Of a stretch of 64,000 bases of DNA, positions 44,084 to 57,260 are shown in pieces; positions within the stretch are counted from its first letter, which is position 1; each line of letters opens with the position of its first letter. Both the position numbers and the translations under genes were made by a program. A model generated the notes under the pieces. That model was not told where the DNA came from, searched no databases, and saw only the letters and a program-made list of their open reading frames with translations. The DNA comes from Erythrobacter sp. (GTDB lineage Bacteria > Pseudomonadota > Alphaproteobacteria > Sphingomonadales > Sphingomonadaceae), in NCBI RefSeq assembly GCF_035194505.1, contig NZ_CP136573.1, positions 186,001-250,000 of the forward strand, in the 5' to 3' direction.

Positions 44084-44488
44084 TCAGCGCGGAACGATGC
44101 GGAAGGCGATCGCCAGGTTGGATGCATCTTCGACCTCGGACAGGTCGATCTGCACGCTACGCGAACGCATCGCCGGACCGGCTTCGGCAGCAAGCGCCGC
44201 GGTGCCTTCGGAGCCTAGCTGGATGCTGGTGCCGTCCACCGTCACCACCGCACCGGCAAGCTGCGGCGCATAGTCGAGATAGAGGTTGTAGCCGGCCGCG
44301 TTGTTGCAGAATTCGCGCAGCACGCCGAGATCGGCAACACCGCCCGCCACGTTAACGACCGGCGCCTGACCGGTGACATGGCAGCTGACGGCAACATGGC
44401 CGCGCAGCTCGACACCATAGGACGAGGCCGTGCTCGGCGAGGCAATCATGGCGGCCGCAAGGCCGAGAGCAGCAAGTTTTTTCATCAT
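44084..44488 (-). CDS. Small exported pilin-like protein, convergent to the operon
   Basis: A 134-residue exported protein with signal peptide (MMKKLAALGLAAAMIASPSTA|SS). Its mature part has the Cys pattern of the fimbrial subunits in compressed form: Cys36 (VSCHVTG), DLGVLREF, Cys61 (FCNNAAGYNLYL). It lacks the terminal G-x-Y-x-D strand; it ends NLAIAFRIVPR. It is convergent with the tip gene with a 22-bp gap. It could be a minor subunit, an assembly terminator or a relic. Two adjacent start codons. Confidence 0.65.
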   Translation of the reverse strand: MMKKLAALGLAAAMIASPSTASSYGVELRGHVAVSCHVTGQAPVVNVAGGVADLGVLREFCNNAAGYNLYLDYAPQLAGAVVTVDGTSIQLGSEGTAALAAEAGPAMRSRSVQIDLSEVEDASNLAIAFRIVPR

Positions 44489-44756
44489 CGCATGTCCAAT
44501 AGGGAAAGACAGCGCAAGGCTATGCCGCCATGCTTGGCGCGGTCTTAAAGTTTAAAGTTAATGGCTTGGTCACAAATTCGGGTGCGCCAAGAACGCCGCG
44601 CAAGCAGGCACTTGGTCAGCCCAAATCGCCGAGATTTTTTTTGGTTCCGCCGCCTGCGCCTCGCAAAAGTGCGAGGGCAGGGTGGATCATGCGCATCAGA
44701 GCGGCGCCGAACCTGCGCGAACAGGCGGCGTCAGGATGCCGGATTTTGGAAGGAAG

Positions 44757-44831
44757 TGGCTCCCCGAGTAGGATTCGAACCTACGGCCATTCGATTAACA
44801 GTCGAATGCTCTACCGCTGAGCTATCGGGGA
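44757..44831 (-). tRNA. tRNA-Asn(GTT)
   Basis: Read on the minus strand: acceptor TCCCCGA pairs with TCGGGGA, D arm GCTC/GAGC, anticodon stem TTCGA/TCGAA with loop CTGTTAA (anticodon GTT), T arm GTAGG-TTCGAAT-CCTAC, discriminator G and encoded CCA. Confidence 0.98.
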
Positions 44832-44962
44832 GCAACCAGCGGCCAAAACCGCTGGCAGAGGCGCGCCTATATGGGGGGCGCTGGACGATTGCAAGGGTGT
44901 TTTAGACCAAACCTGCGTGTCCGCTGGAGCATCGGTCGCACCGCGACCGCAAGCGCGAACGC

Positions 44963-45025
44963 GCGCCCGCAGCGGGCGCAGCTTGCTGCGCGTATAGCGA
45001 GGACCGCACGCCGGAGGGCGTGCGG
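44963..45025. repeat. Cluster of GC hairpins downstream of nadK
   Basis: GCGCCC-GCAGC-GGGCGC (44963-44979), an overlapping GCGCA/TGCGC pairing (44976-44991) and CCGCACGCC-GGAG-GGCGTGCGG (45004-45025). The last could serve as a weak terminator for nadK, although no T-run follows. The design resembles the hairpin pair after tRNA-Arg at 8355. Confidence 0.45.
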
Positions 45026-45029
45026 AAAA

Positions 45030-45824
45030 TCAACCCGTGACAAACTGCTCCGCCACGATCCGCTCTTCGAGGCTCTGGCCCTTGTCGAACAAGAGCGTCA
45101 ACTCGCGGTCCTGCGCGATTTCGAGCCGGACTTCGGCAATGTCGCGCAGTTCCTTCTGATCGGCCACGGCCGCCACCGGACGCTTGGCCGGATCGAGCAC
45201 CTTCAGGATGATCTTCATCCGGTCGGGCAGGATCGCCCCGCGCCAGCGCCGCGGGCGGAACGGGCTGATCGGGGTCAGCGCCAGCAGCTTGCTGTCCAAG
45301 GGCAGGATCGGGCCATGGGCCGACAGGTTATAGGCGGTCGAGCCCGCCGGGGTTGCCACCAGCACCCCGTCGCATACCAGTTCGTTGATGCGCACGCGGT
45401 CACCCACGGTCACTTCGATCTTGGCGGTCTGGCGGGTTTCGCGCAGCAGCGAGATTTCGTTGATCGCGCACATCTCGTGGGTCTCGCCGTCCTGCGTCAC
45501 GGCCTCGACCCGCAGCGGCGCAATTGTCCAGCGCCGCGCTTTGGCGACCCGTGCCGCAATCGCCGCGCGCTTGTCGTAACGGTTCATCAGAAAGCCGACC
45601 GTGCCAAGGTTCATGCCATAGGCCGGGATCACGCGCCGCGCATCGATCATCGCGTGTAGGGTCTGCAACATGAAGCCGTCACCGCCGAGCACCACCACGG
45701 CATCGGCCTCTTCAAGCGGCACCCATTCGCCTTGCGCGGCAAGGGTCTCGCGCGCTTCCTCGGCCCGCGGCGTGTCCGAAGCCAGCAGCGCAAGCCGCTG
45801 AAAAGGTGTGCCATTGCTCGCCAT
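45030..45824 (-). CDS. nadK: NAD kinase
   Basis: Phosphorylates NAD to NADP. A 264-residue protein with the GGDG signature (VVLGGDGFMLQTLH), the NNE-like AINEISLLR, the glycine-rich TPAGSTAYNLSAHGPI and a short C-terminus, typical of alphaproteobacterial NadK. I chose ATG 45824, which follows GGAGGGGACGA, rather than an upstream in-frame ATG that has no ribosome site. Single-gene unit. Confidence 0.95.
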   Translation of the reverse strand: MASNGTPFQRLALLASDTPRAEEARETLAAQGEWVPLEEADAVVVLGGDGFMLQTLHAMIDARRVIPAYGMNLGTVGFLMNRYDKRAAIAARVAKARRWTIAPLRVEAVTQDGETHEMCAINEISLLRETRQTAKIEVTVGDRVRINELVCDGVLVATPAGSTAYNLSAHGPILPLDSKLLALTPISPFRPRRWRGAILPDRMKIILKVLDPAKRPVAAVADQKELRDIAEVRLEIAQDRELTLLFDKGQSLEERIVAEQFVTG

Positions 45825-45982
45825 TCGTCCCCTCCACGGGCGGATGCCCCCCACCAGCCCCACGCCGCCACCATGCCACTTATCCACGGCGCCGTGCTAG
45901 CGGTTCGCCCTGATGTGCCAGATTTGGCCAGATTGCAATTGATGGAAGGCAGCCGCACAATCTCGCGCTAAAGGGGGCACAG

Positions 45983-46813
45983 ATGGAGCAGGGCCGGACA
46001 TCTTTGCGCGGATCGGCGCGCGGCGCCTTTCCCGGCGTTCGCCCCGGCGTGCTGGAGGCCGATCTGCTGCGCGCGCTCGACCGGCGCGAGATCGAAGTGC
46101 TGTTCCAGCCGCAATTCGCCTGCGCCTCGGGCGCAGTGACAGGAGCCGAAGCGCTGGCCCGCTGGCGCCACCCGACGCTTGGCGAAATCGGCGCACGCGA
46201 TCTGTTCGCGATTGCCGAGCGGGCTGCGCTGGTCGCCCCGCTGTCGCGCCATGTGGTGGCCCGCGCGCTGGAGGATGCGAGCCACTGGCCGCACAACCTC
46301 ACCCTGTCGCTCAACATCACGCCCGAAGAACTGGGCGACCCGCGCTTCGCCGCCGATTTCGCCGCGCTGATCGGGCAGTCCACCATCGCTCCGCAGCGGC
46401 TGATGCTGGAGATCACCGAGGATCTGCTGCTCAGGAACCTCGCCCAGGCAGCGAGCGCATTGAAGGCCCTGCGCGGACTCGGCTTCCGCACGGCCCTCGA
46501 TGATTTCGGCGCGGGGTTCTGCAATTTCCGCTATTTGCGCGAGCTTCCGCTGGATGCGTTGAAGCTCGACAAGGTGATGGTCGAGGGCGTGCCGGGCGAT
46601 CCCACCGCGCTCGCGGTGTTCCGCGCGATCGTGCAGCTCGGCAAGGCGCTGGGCCTTGCGATCTATGCCGAGGGGATCGAGACCGAAATCCAGCGCGCTG
46701 CGATCACAGCCGAGGCTTGCGACTACTGGCAAGGCTTCCTGCGCGCCCAGCCGATGCCGAGCGATGCCGTGCTGGCGCTGGCCCGCACGGCGCGGGGCAT
46801 GGGGCACGGGTAG
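45983..46813 (+). CDS. Stand-alone EAL-domain c-di-GMP phosphodiesterase
   Basis: A 276-residue cytoplasmic protein made almost only of an EAL domain, which hydrolyses cyclic di-GMP to pGpG. All main catalytic residues are present: Glu56 in AEALARW, Asn in LSLNITPEEL, Glu in MLEITED, the Asp pair in ALDDFGAGF, Lys in LKLDK, Glu in YAEGIETE and Gln in YWQGFLRAQPM. No sensor domain is fused. Divergent from nadK and 55 bp before the potassium channel gene. It probably shifts cells toward motility by lowering c-di-GMP. Confidence 0.92.
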   Translation: MEQGRTSLRGSARGAFPGVRPGVLEADLLRALDRREIEVLFQPQFACASGAVTGAEALARWRHPTLGEIGARDLFAIAERAALVAPLSRHVVARALEDASHWPHNLTLSLNITPEELGDPRFAADFAALIGQSTIAPQRLMLEITEDLLLRNLAQAASALKALRGLGFRTALDDFGAGFCNFRYLRELPLDALKLDKVMVEGVPGDPTALAVFRAIVQLGKALGLAIYAEGIETEIQRAAITAEACDYWQGFLRAQPMPSDAVLALARTARGMGHG

Positions 46814-46868
46814 GGGAAGGCGGCATCATTCGGTTGCCCGCCGCAGCGACTTTCGGCAAGGTCGTGCT

Positions 46869-48197
46869 GTGAAGCTCTTCCACAATCCGATCCGTCTGGT
46901 GCCGAGCCTGTTTCTGCTCGCCATTGCGATCGGGACCGCACTGCTCAGCCTGCCGATTGCCACCGCAGACGGCGTGCGGGCGCCGTTCCTCACTGCGCTG
47001 TTCACCGCCACATCGGCCGTGGCAGTGACTGGGCTGGTGGTGGTCGATACCGGCTCCTATTGGTCGCCATTCGGACAGGTCGCGATCCTGCTGATGTTCC
47101 AGATCGGCGGGCTCGGGATCATGACGGCCGCGACGCTGTTCGGTATCATTGCCGGGCGCAGTTTCGGGCTGCACGAACGCCTCGCCACGCAAGTGGAGCG
47201 CGGGCGGCTGGAACGCGGCGATGCACTTTCGGTGCTGAAGCTCGTCATCGGCGTGACGCTGGCGGTGGAGGCGGCGGTTGCGCTGGTTCTCGCCATCCGC
47301 ATGGCTGCGGCCTATGACATGGGCCTTGGCATGGCGCTGTGGAACGGGGTGTTCCATGCCGTCAGCGCCTTCAACAACGCCGGCTTTTCGACCCATGCCG
47401 ACAGCGTGATGGGCTACCAGAGCGATCCGCTGATCCTCATCCCGATCATGGTGGCGATCACGCTCGGGGCCATCGGCTTTCCGGTGATGCAGGACCTGCG
47501 CGACAAGCGGTTCGACTGGCGGCGCTGGTCGCTCCATTCCAAGGTCACGATCTATGGCTCGGCGGCGCTGCTGGTGCTGGGCTTCGTCGCGATCCTGGCG
47601 ATGGAGTGGAACAATGCGCAGACCCTCGGCCCGATGGCGCTGGGAGACAAGGCGCTGAACGCGGCGTTCCACTCGGTCATGCCGCGCACGGCGGGCTTCA
47701 ACAGCCTCGATGTGGGCGCCTTCCGCGAATCGACCCTGATGGTGAACTACCTCCTGATGTTTATCGGCGGCGGCAGTGCGGGCACGGCGGGCGGGATCAA
47801 GGTGACGACCTTCATCGTCCTGTTCGCGATTGTGCTGGCCGAAGTGTTTGGCCGGCGCGATGTCGGGCTGTTCGGCCGCCGGTTCGGGCACGAGGTCGAG
47901 CGGCAGGCGCTGACCGTCACCGTGCTCGCCGCATCGTTGGTTTTCGCGGCGACCACCTATATCGTCTCGATCACTACCCTGCCGCTGGCCGAGGTGCTGT
48001 TCGAATGTATCTCGGCGTTCGCAACGGTCGGCATGTCGACCGGGATCACTGCCGATCTGCCACCGAGCGCGCAGGTCGTGATTGCGGCTCTGATGTTCAT
48101 CGGCCGGGTCGGCATGATCACCTTTGCCACGGCGCTGGCAATCGGCAGCCATCCGCAGCTTTACCGCTATCCCAAGGAGAACCTCATTGTCGGCTGA
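46869..48197 (+). CDS. Trk/Ktr-type potassium uptake membrane subunit
   Basis: A 442-residue channel-like transporter of the TrkH/KtrB family. The four selectivity-filter loops are visible: AVAVTGLVV, AFNNAGFSTH, MPRTAGFNSL and AFATVGMSTGI, each with the filter glycine between membrane helices. Length is nearer KtrB than the longer TrkH. Starts at GTG 46869 and is followed by an overlapping cytosolic RCK partner, forming a two-gene potassium (or sodium-dependent potassium) uptake system. Confidence 0.9.
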   Translation: MKLFHNPIRLVPSLFLLAIAIGTALLSLPIATADGVRAPFLTALFTATSAVAVTGLVVVDTGSYWSPFGQVAILLMFQIGGLGIMTAATLFGIIAGRSFGLHERLATQVERGRLERGDALSVLKLVIGVTLAVEAAVALVLAIRMAAAYDMGLGMALWNGVFHAVSAFNNAGFSTHADSVMGYQSDPLILIPIMVAITLGAIGFPVMQDLRDKRFDWRRWSLHSKVTIYGSAALLVLGFVAILAMEWNNAQTLGPMALGDKALNAAFHSVMPRTAGFNSLDVGAFRESTLMVNYLLMFIGGGSAGTAGGIKVTTFIVLFAIVLAEVFGRRDVGLFGRRFGHEVERQALTVTVLAASLVFAATTYIVSITTLPLAEVLFECISAFATVGMSTGITADLPPSAQVVIAALMFIGRVGMITFATALAIGSHPQLYRYPKENLIVG

Positions 48198-48846
48198 TAT
48201 GCGCAAACCCGTTCTGGTGGTGGGGCTTGGCCGGTTCGGCGGGTCGGTTGCCCGCCGGCTTGCCAGCATGGGCACCGAGGTGATGGGGGTCGATTGTGAC
48301 CCCGAACTGGTGCAGGATCATGCCGAACACCTGACCAAGGTGGTCGAGGCGGATTGCACCGATCCTGCCGTGTTGCGCCAGCTGGGCGCGGGTGATTTCG
48401 CAACGGCAGTGGTCGGCATCGGCACCGACGTCGAAGCCAGCGTGCTGACGGTGCTGGCACTGGCGGACATGGGCATCACCAATATCTGGGCCAAGGCGAG
48501 CAACGCCAATCACGCCCGCATTCTGGAACGGATCGGCGCGACCCATGTGGTCTTCCCCGAGGAGCGCATGGGCGAGCGTGTGGCGCATCTGCTCAATGAA
48601 CGGCTGCTCGACTTCATCGCCTTCGACGACGAATTCGCCATCGCCCGCCTCAGTGCGCCAGAGCCGATCATCGGTCTGCCGCTGGTCACCAGTGCGTGCC
48701 GCAAGAAGTACAATGTCACGGTTGTCGGCGTGAAACGCGCGGGCGAGGCGTTCATCCACGCGGTGCCCGACACGATCATCTTCCCCGATGACGAACTGGT
48801 GGTCTCGGGCAAGATCAAGGATATCGAACGCTTCTCGGCGATCTGA
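48187..48846 (+). CDS. Regulatory NAD-binding (RCK) subunit of the potassium transporter
   Basis: KtrA/TrkA-type peripheral subunit: RCK N domain with the Rossmann motif VVGLGRFGGSVARRL and EADCTD, then a TrkA_C domain (about residues 140-219). It gates the adjacent channel by nucleotide binding. I favour the TTG at 48187 (219 residues, overlapping the channel gene) because AAGGAGA is seven bases before it; the ATG at 48199 (215 residues) has no ribosome site within range. It ends four bases from the convergent mfd stop. Confidence 0.88.
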   Translation: MSADMRKPVLVVGLGRFGGSVARRLASMGTEVMGVDCDPELVQDHAEHLTKVVEADCTDPAVLRQLGAGDFATAVVGIGTDVEASVLTVLALADMGITNIWAKASNANHARILERIGATHVVFPEERMGERVAHLLNERLLDFIAFDDEFAIARLSAPEPIIGLPLVTSACRKKYNVTVVGVKRAGEAFIHAVPDTIIFPDDELVVSGKIKDIERFSAI

Positions 48847-48850
48847 CCGC

Positions 48851-52366
<3,516 letters not shown>

Positions 52367-52426
52367 TGGTTTCCATCAAGCATCGCTTGGCCCAGCGGTT
52401 CCCGCCGGACGTGCGGTGCCCGGCCC

Positions 52427-52705
52427 CTAGCGCGGAATGTCGACGTAATCGAGCTTCTGCATCACCGTCAGCAGATCGCCCGCGATATGCGCCGGCGGCA
52501 CGGCGGTGCCGAGCGCCCAGGCCATGACATCGACATCGTCTTCATCGAGCAGCGCTTCGAACCATGCGAGTTCCGCCTCGGCCCAATTGGCATGATAGCG
52601 GTCATAGAAGCCGCCGATCATGTAATCGGCCTCGCGCGTGCCGCGGTGCCAGGCGCGGAACTTGGCGCGGGCGAGGCGCTGGGCAAAGGAGGGCGTGTCA
52701 CTCAT
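52427..52705 (-). CDS. sdhE: FAD assembly factor SdhE
   Basis: A 92-residue protein that promotes covalent flavinylation of succinate dehydrogenase. The essential motif RGTREADYMIGGF (RGxxE) is present, followed by the acidic LLDEDDVDVMAWALG helix. Usual size is about 90. The start is set at ATG 52705 (MSDTPSF); an in-frame ATG nine bases upstream is also possible. It lies between mfd and divergent recG, away from the sdh genes. Confidence 0.92.
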   Translation of the reverse strand: MSDTPSFAQRLARAKFRAWHRGTREADYMIGGFYDRYHANWAEAELAWFEALLDEDDVDVMAWALGTAVPPAHIAGDLLTVMQKLDYVDIPR

Positions 52706-52776
52706 GGGGCGCATCTAGCCACAGGTCTTCGCCGCTTCAACTCGCAATGACGCTGCCCAAGTGATAGCGAAGGCCC

Positions 52777-54840
52777 ATGCGCCCCGAGGCTCTCAATCCG
52801 CTGTTTGCCGAAGTCCAGACGCTGGAAGGCGTCGGGCCGAAGCTGATGAAGCCGCTTGAGAAGCTCGGCCTGACGCGGGTCAAGGATCTCGCCTACCACC
52901 TGCCCGAACGCTTCGTCACCCGCCGCGCGATCGCCGATCTCGATAGCGCGAGCGAGGGCGAGCAGGTGATCATCGCGCTCACGCCGGTGGAACACCGCGC
53001 GCCGCGTGCCGGCAGCCGCGGGCCATACCGCGTGCTGGCGCAGGACCGTGCGGGCAATGTCTGTTCGCTGAGCTGGTTCGGCAAGGCGGCTTATTCGGCG
53101 AAGAAACTGCTCCCCGTGGGCGAGACGCGGTGGGTGGCCGGGCGGCTCGATCGCTATGGCGACATGCTCCAGATCGTTCACCCCGACCATATCGAGGAGG
53201 CGAGCGCGGCGCAGATGGAGCGGCTGTCCGAACCGGTCTATCGCCTGTCCGAAGGCCTCACCCAGCCGCGCATTGCGGCACTTGCGCATCAGGCGCTGGC
53301 GCGGTTGCCCGAGCTGCCCGAATGGATCGAACCCGGCCAATTGGCGCAAACCGGCTGGCCCGCCTGGCGCGCGGCGCTGCTGGCGGGCCACGAGAGCACC
53401 GAGGAAAAGGCGCGTGACCGCCTCGCCTATGACGAATTGCTGGCGAACAGCCTCGCGCTGCTGCTGGTGAAAGCCGAAGGGCGCCGCCGCAAGGGGCAGG
53501 CGCTGGCCGGTGACGGGAGCCTGCGCGCCAAGCTGCAATTGCCCTTCGGCCTCACCGGCGCGCAGGCGCGCTCGATTGCCGAGATCGAGGGCGACATGGC
53601 GCAGGAGGCCCCGATGCTGCGCCTGCTGCAAGGCGATGTCGGCGCGGGCAAGACCGTGGTCGGCCTCAATGCCATGCTGATCGCGGTCGAGGCGGGCAAG
53701 CAGGCAGCACTTCTCGCCCCGACCGAAATCCTTGCGCGCCAGCATTTCGAGACACTGCGCAAGCTCGCCGCGCCTACGGGTGCCGAAGTCGCGCTGCTCA
53801 CGGGCCGGGCCAAGGGCCGCGAGCGCGAGTCGATCCTGATGGGCCTGCTCGATGGCTCGATCGACATTCTGGTCGGCACCCATGCGATCTTTCAGGAGAG
53901 CGTCACCTACCGCGATCTCGGCCTCGTGGTGATCGACGAGCAGCATCGCTTCGGCGTCGCGCAGCGGCTGGCGCTCGCCGCCAAGGGTCGCCGCGCGCCG
54001 CATACGCTCGCGATGACCGCAACCCCGATCCCGCGCTCGCTGACGCTGGCGCAATATGGCGAGATGGATGTCAGCCGCCTCGACGAATTGCCCCCGGGGC
54101 GGCAGGCGATCGACACCCGCGTGGTGCCGCAGGAGCGGATGGGGGATGTCGTAGAAGGCCTCGCGCGGCATCTGGCGGGCGGGCAACAGGCCTATTGGGT
54201 GTGCCCGATGGTGCGCGATAGCGAGGTGGCCGATATCGCCGCCGCCGAAGCGCGCTATGCCGCGCTGAAAGAGCGCTTCGGCGAGGATATCGTGCTGGTC
54301 CACGGCCAGCTGCGCCCCGAGGTGAAGGACGCCAACATGGAGCGTTTCGCCAGCGGCAGGGCGAAGCTGCTGGTTGCCACGACAGTGATCGAAGTCGGCG
54401 TGGATGTGCCCGCGGCGACGCTGATGGTGATCGAACAGGCCGAGCGTTTCGGCCTCGCCCAGCTGCACCAGCTACGCGGCCGGGTGGGGCGGGGCGCAGA
54501 GAAATCCGTCTGTCTGCTGCTGCGCGGAGGCGAATTGTCCGAGACGGGCCGCGCGCGGCTGGCGCTGATGCGCGAGACGCAGGACGGGTTCCGCATTGCC
54601 GAGGAAGACCTTGCCCTGCGCGGCGGGGGCGAGCTGCTCGGCACGCGGCAATCGGGAGAGGCGGCGTTCCGCATTGCCAGCCTCGATCAGGTGCAGCGCC
54701 TGCTGCCCGCTGCCCATGCCGATGCCCGTCTGCTGATGGAGCGCGACGGCGGCCTTACCTCCCCGCGCGGCGAGGCGGCGCGGTTGCTGCTCTATCTGTT
54801 CGAACGGGACTGGGGCGTGCAGCTGCTGCGGGGCGGCTAG
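52777..54840 (+). CDS. recG: ATP-dependent DNA helicase RecG
   Basis: Branch-migration helicase of 687 residues that reverses stalled replication forks. N-terminal wedge/OB domain (GVGPKLMKPLEKLG, DLAYHLPERFV), then helicase motifs QGDVGAGKTVVG, VIDEQHRFGV, MTATPIPRSL, VEVGVDVPAATLM and LHQLRGRVGRG, and the C-terminal EDLALRGGGELLGTRQSG. Full length. Its last codon overlaps the convergent phosphatase gene. Confidence 0.97.
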   Translation: MRPEALNPLFAEVQTLEGVGPKLMKPLEKLGLTRVKDLAYHLPERFVTRRAIADLDSASEGEQVIIALTPVEHRAPRAGSRGPYRVLAQDRAGNVCSLSWFGKAAYSAKKLLPVGETRWVAGRLDRYGDMLQIVHPDHIEEASAAQMERLSEPVYRLSEGLTQPRIAALAHQALARLPELPEWIEPGQLAQTGWPAWRAALLAGHESTEEKARDRLAYDELLANSLALLLVKAEGRRRKGQALAGDGSLRAKLQLPFGLTGAQARSIAEIEGDMAQEAPMLRLLQGDVGAGKTVVGLNAMLIAVEAGKQAALLAPTEILARQHFETLRKLAAPTGAEVALLTGRAKGRERESILMGLLDGSIDILVGTHAIFQESVTYRDLGLVVIDEQHRFGVAQRLALAAKGRRAPHTLAMTATPIPRSLTLAQYGEMDVSRLDELPPGRQAIDTRVVPQERMGDVVEGLARHLAGGQQAYWVCPMVRDSEVADIAAAEARYAALKERFGEDIVLVHGQLRPEVKDANMERFASGRAKLLVATTVIEVGVDVPAATLMVIEQAERFGLAQLHQLRGRVGRGAEKSVCLLLRGGELSETGRARLALMRETQDGFRIAEEDLALRGGGELLGTRQSGEAAFRIASLDQVQRLLPAAHADARLLMERDGGLTSPRGEAARLLLYLFERDWGVQLLRGG

Positions 54841-55337
54841 AGCCGGACTGCAACGCCCTCTTCGACAAAGCGGCGGGCCAGCGCTTCGGCCGCTGCCGAG
54901 ATTTCGTCCCACACCTCGGCAAACAGGGCTTCGTCACCGTAATAAGGATCGCGCACCTGCGCGCCCTCGCTGCCCTCCAGCGCGTCCATCAGCATGGCGA
55001 TATTGGCGGTGGCATCGCGCGGCGCCTGCGAACGGACACCGGCGAGATTTGCCTCGTCCATTACGATGATATGGGTGAAGCGGTAGAAATCCTCGCGCGC
55101 GATCTGGCGGGCGATCTGCACGGTGATGTCCACGCCATTGCTGTGCGCAGTGGCAATCGCGCGCGGATCGGGCGGGTTGCCGATGTGGTAGGTCGCCGTT
55201 CCGGCCGAATCCACATCGCACTCCAGCCCGTGCCGCGCTGCCGCCGCACGAAACGCGCCTTCAGCCATCGGTGACCGGCAGATATTGCCAAGACACACGA
55301 ACAGCACAGCGATTTGATGGTGTCCCCTCCCATGCAT
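54837..55337 (-). CDS. Low-molecular-weight protein-tyrosine phosphatase
   Basis: A 166-residue phosphatase with the P-loop CLGNICRSP near the N-terminus (Cys15 nucleophile, Arg21) and the general acid Asp in VRDPYYG. It acts on phosphotyrosine; relatives regulate exopolysaccharide tyrosine kinases. The exact start is uncertain: the ATG at 55337 is followed, not preceded, by the GGGAGGGG ribosome-site-like stretch, so a downstream non-ATG start is possible. Four-base overlap with recG at the 3' end. Confidence 0.9.
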   Translation of the reverse strand: MHGRGHHQIAVLFVCLGNICRSPMAEGAFRAAAARHGLECDVDSAGTATYHIGNPPDPRAIATAHSNGVDITVQIARQIAREDFYRFTHIIVMDEANLAGVRSQAPRDATANIAMLMDALEGSEGAQVRDPYYGDEALFAEVWDEISAAAEALARRFVEEGVAVRL

Positions 55338-55499
55338 GGCTGCGGCCTATAGCAGAAAACGAGCGGCAGAAAAGATTGAACTTTTTCAGACATTGTCGTG
55401 CTTTACCCATGCCTTTGCCCATCATTTCGGACGCGTGCATCTGGATTATTCGCGGCAATGTCTGCACACCGCCTGCCACCATCGGGAAGGGGACAGATC

Positions 55500-57260
55500 A
55501 TGCGCGCATCGCGGCTGGCGACATTGGGGATTTGGGCGAGCCTTACGGCAGCGCCGCTGCAGGCCGGTCCGGTCGAGGATTACGAGGCGCTGCGCGAGGC
55601 GATGTGGCAGGCCACCCTCGACAGTTCACCGGGGCTTGCCACCAGCGTCGGAGACCGGCGCGGCGACGGCAAGCTCGGCGATCTCTCGTTGGCCGAATAT
55701 GATCGCTCGCTGGCCGAGGCGCGGGCCTTTCTGGCGCGGCTCGACGCGATCGACGCCGACGCCCTGCCGCAAGCGCTGAAGGTCGATCGCGCAGTGCTGC
55801 GCAGCAGTCTGGTCGCGCAACTCGAAGCCGCGCAGCATGATCACGATCGCTATGTGATCTTCACCAATCGCGGCGGGTGGTTTCTCTCGATTGCCGGTCT
55901 GCCCGAGCGCTCGCCCTTCTTCACCCGCGCCGATTATGAAAGCTATGTCGCGCGGCTCGAAGCCTTCGGACGCATCAATGCCGATGGTATCGCCCGCAGC
56001 CGCGAGGCAGTGGCGCGCGGGCTGACCCAGCCGTGCGAGCCGATGAAGGGGCTGTCGGACCGGGTCGTCACGCTGCTCGATGATAACCCGCGCGAGACGG
56101 TGTTCTGGAAGCCCTTCGCCCGCCGCCCGGATTCCATTACCGAGGCCGAATGGCAAGCGCTGCAGGATCGCGCCGCGCTGGCGATGAGCGAGATCGTCAC
56201 GCCCGCAATCGGCGACTTTCTCGATTTCTACACCAAGGAATACGAGACCAGGTGCCGCGCCGGACTGCCGGGGATTTCCGAAACCCCGGGCGGGGCGGCC
56301 TATTATGCCAACCGGGTGAAGAGCTACACCACCACCGATCTGACCCCTGATGCGGTGCACCAGCTTGGCCTCTCCGAAGTCGCCCGCATCCGGGCCGAGA
56401 TGGAAGAGGTCGCAAAGGCGGCAGGCTATACCACGCGTGAGGCCTTCATCCAGCATCTGCGCACCGATCCGCAGTATTACCTCACCGATGCGAACGCCTA
56501 CATGATGCACGCCGCCGCGCTGGCGAAGCATATCGACGGCTTCCTGCCCAAGCTGTTCGGCCGCCTGCCGCGCCAGCCCTATACCGTGCTACCGATCCCC
56601 GCCGCCAACGCTCCGGGCAACACCACGGCCTATTACGAGCCCGGCTCCTTTGCTGCCGGACGCCCGGGGATTTACCGCGTCAACACCACCGAGCTGAACC
56701 AGCGGCCCTTGTGGGAACTGCCAGCGCTCGGCGTGCACGAGGCGATGCCGGGGCACCACTTGCAGATTGCGCTCCAGCAGGAGCTCGACATCCATCCGCT
56801 GCGCGCCAACGGCACCTTCTTCACCGCCTTTGTCGAAGGCTGGGGGCTCTATTCCGAAAGGCTCGGGATCGAGATGGGGCTCTATGACACCCCGGCCAAG
56901 GAAATGGGGCGCCTGTCCTACGAGATGTGGCGGGCGACGCGGCTGGTGGTGGACACCGGCATCCATTCCAAGCGTTGGACCAAGCAGCAGGCGGTGGACT
57001 TCATGCGCGATAACACGGCGCTGAGCGCGGCCAATATCGATGCCGAGGTCAATCGTTACATCACCTGGCCGGGGCAGGCGCTGGCCTACAAGGTTGGCGA
57101 GCTGAAGATCCGCGAATTGCGCGCGCGCGCCGAGCAGCGGCTGGGTGCGAAGTTCGACCTTCGCGAATTCCACGATGTGGTGCTCGAAAACGGCTCTGTG
57201 CCGCTATCGGTGCTGGAGAGCCACGTCGATGCGTGGCTTGCGAAGAAGACCGCTGGTTAG
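55500..57260 (+). CDS. DUF885-family exported peptidase-like protein
   Basis: A 586-residue protein with a signal peptide (to about residue 22, PLQA|GP) and a DUF885 domain. The metallopeptidase-like motif HEAMPGHHLQ near residue 415 with downstream FVEGWGLYSERLG (third ligand Glu) is characteristic. Family members resemble zinc carboxypeptidases but substrates are mostly unknown. Start ATG 55500 follows GGGAAGGGGACAGATC. Its stop overlaps the convergent kinase gene by four bases. Confidence 0.88.
   Translation: MRASRLATLGIWASLTAAPLQAGPVEDYEALREAMWQATLDSSPGLATSVGDRRGDGKLGDLSLAEYDRSLAEARAFLARLDAIDADALPQALKVDRAVLRSSLVAQLEAAQHDHDRYVIFTNRGGWFLSIAGLPERSPFFTRADYESYVARLEAFGRINADGIARSREAVARGLTQPCEPMKGLSDRVVTLLDDNPRETVFWKPFARRPDSITEAEWQALQDRAALAMSEIVTPAIGDFLDFYTKEYETRCRAGLPGISETPGGAAYYANRVKSYTTTDLTPDAVHQLGLSEVARIRAEMEEVAKAAGYTTREAFIQHLRTDPQYYLTDANAYMMHAAALAKHIDGFLPKLFGRLPRQPYTVLPIPAANAPGNTTAYYEPGSFAAGRPGIYRVNTTELNQRPLWELPALGVHEAMPGHHLQIALQQELDIHPLRANGTFFTAFVEGWGLYSERLGIEMGLYDTPAKEMGRLSYEMWRATRLVVDTGIHSKRWTKQQAVDFMRDNTALSAANIDAEVNRYITWPGQALAYKVGELKIRELRARAEQRLGAKFDLREFHDVVLENGSVPLSVLESHVDAWLAKKTAG

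Noticed and set aside
44530..44905. Plus-strand frames containing RIRTYGHSINSRMLYR- and GFEPTAIRLTVE-like peptides
   Set aside because: Again a false translation across a tRNA (tRNA-Asn, minus strand, 44757-44831).
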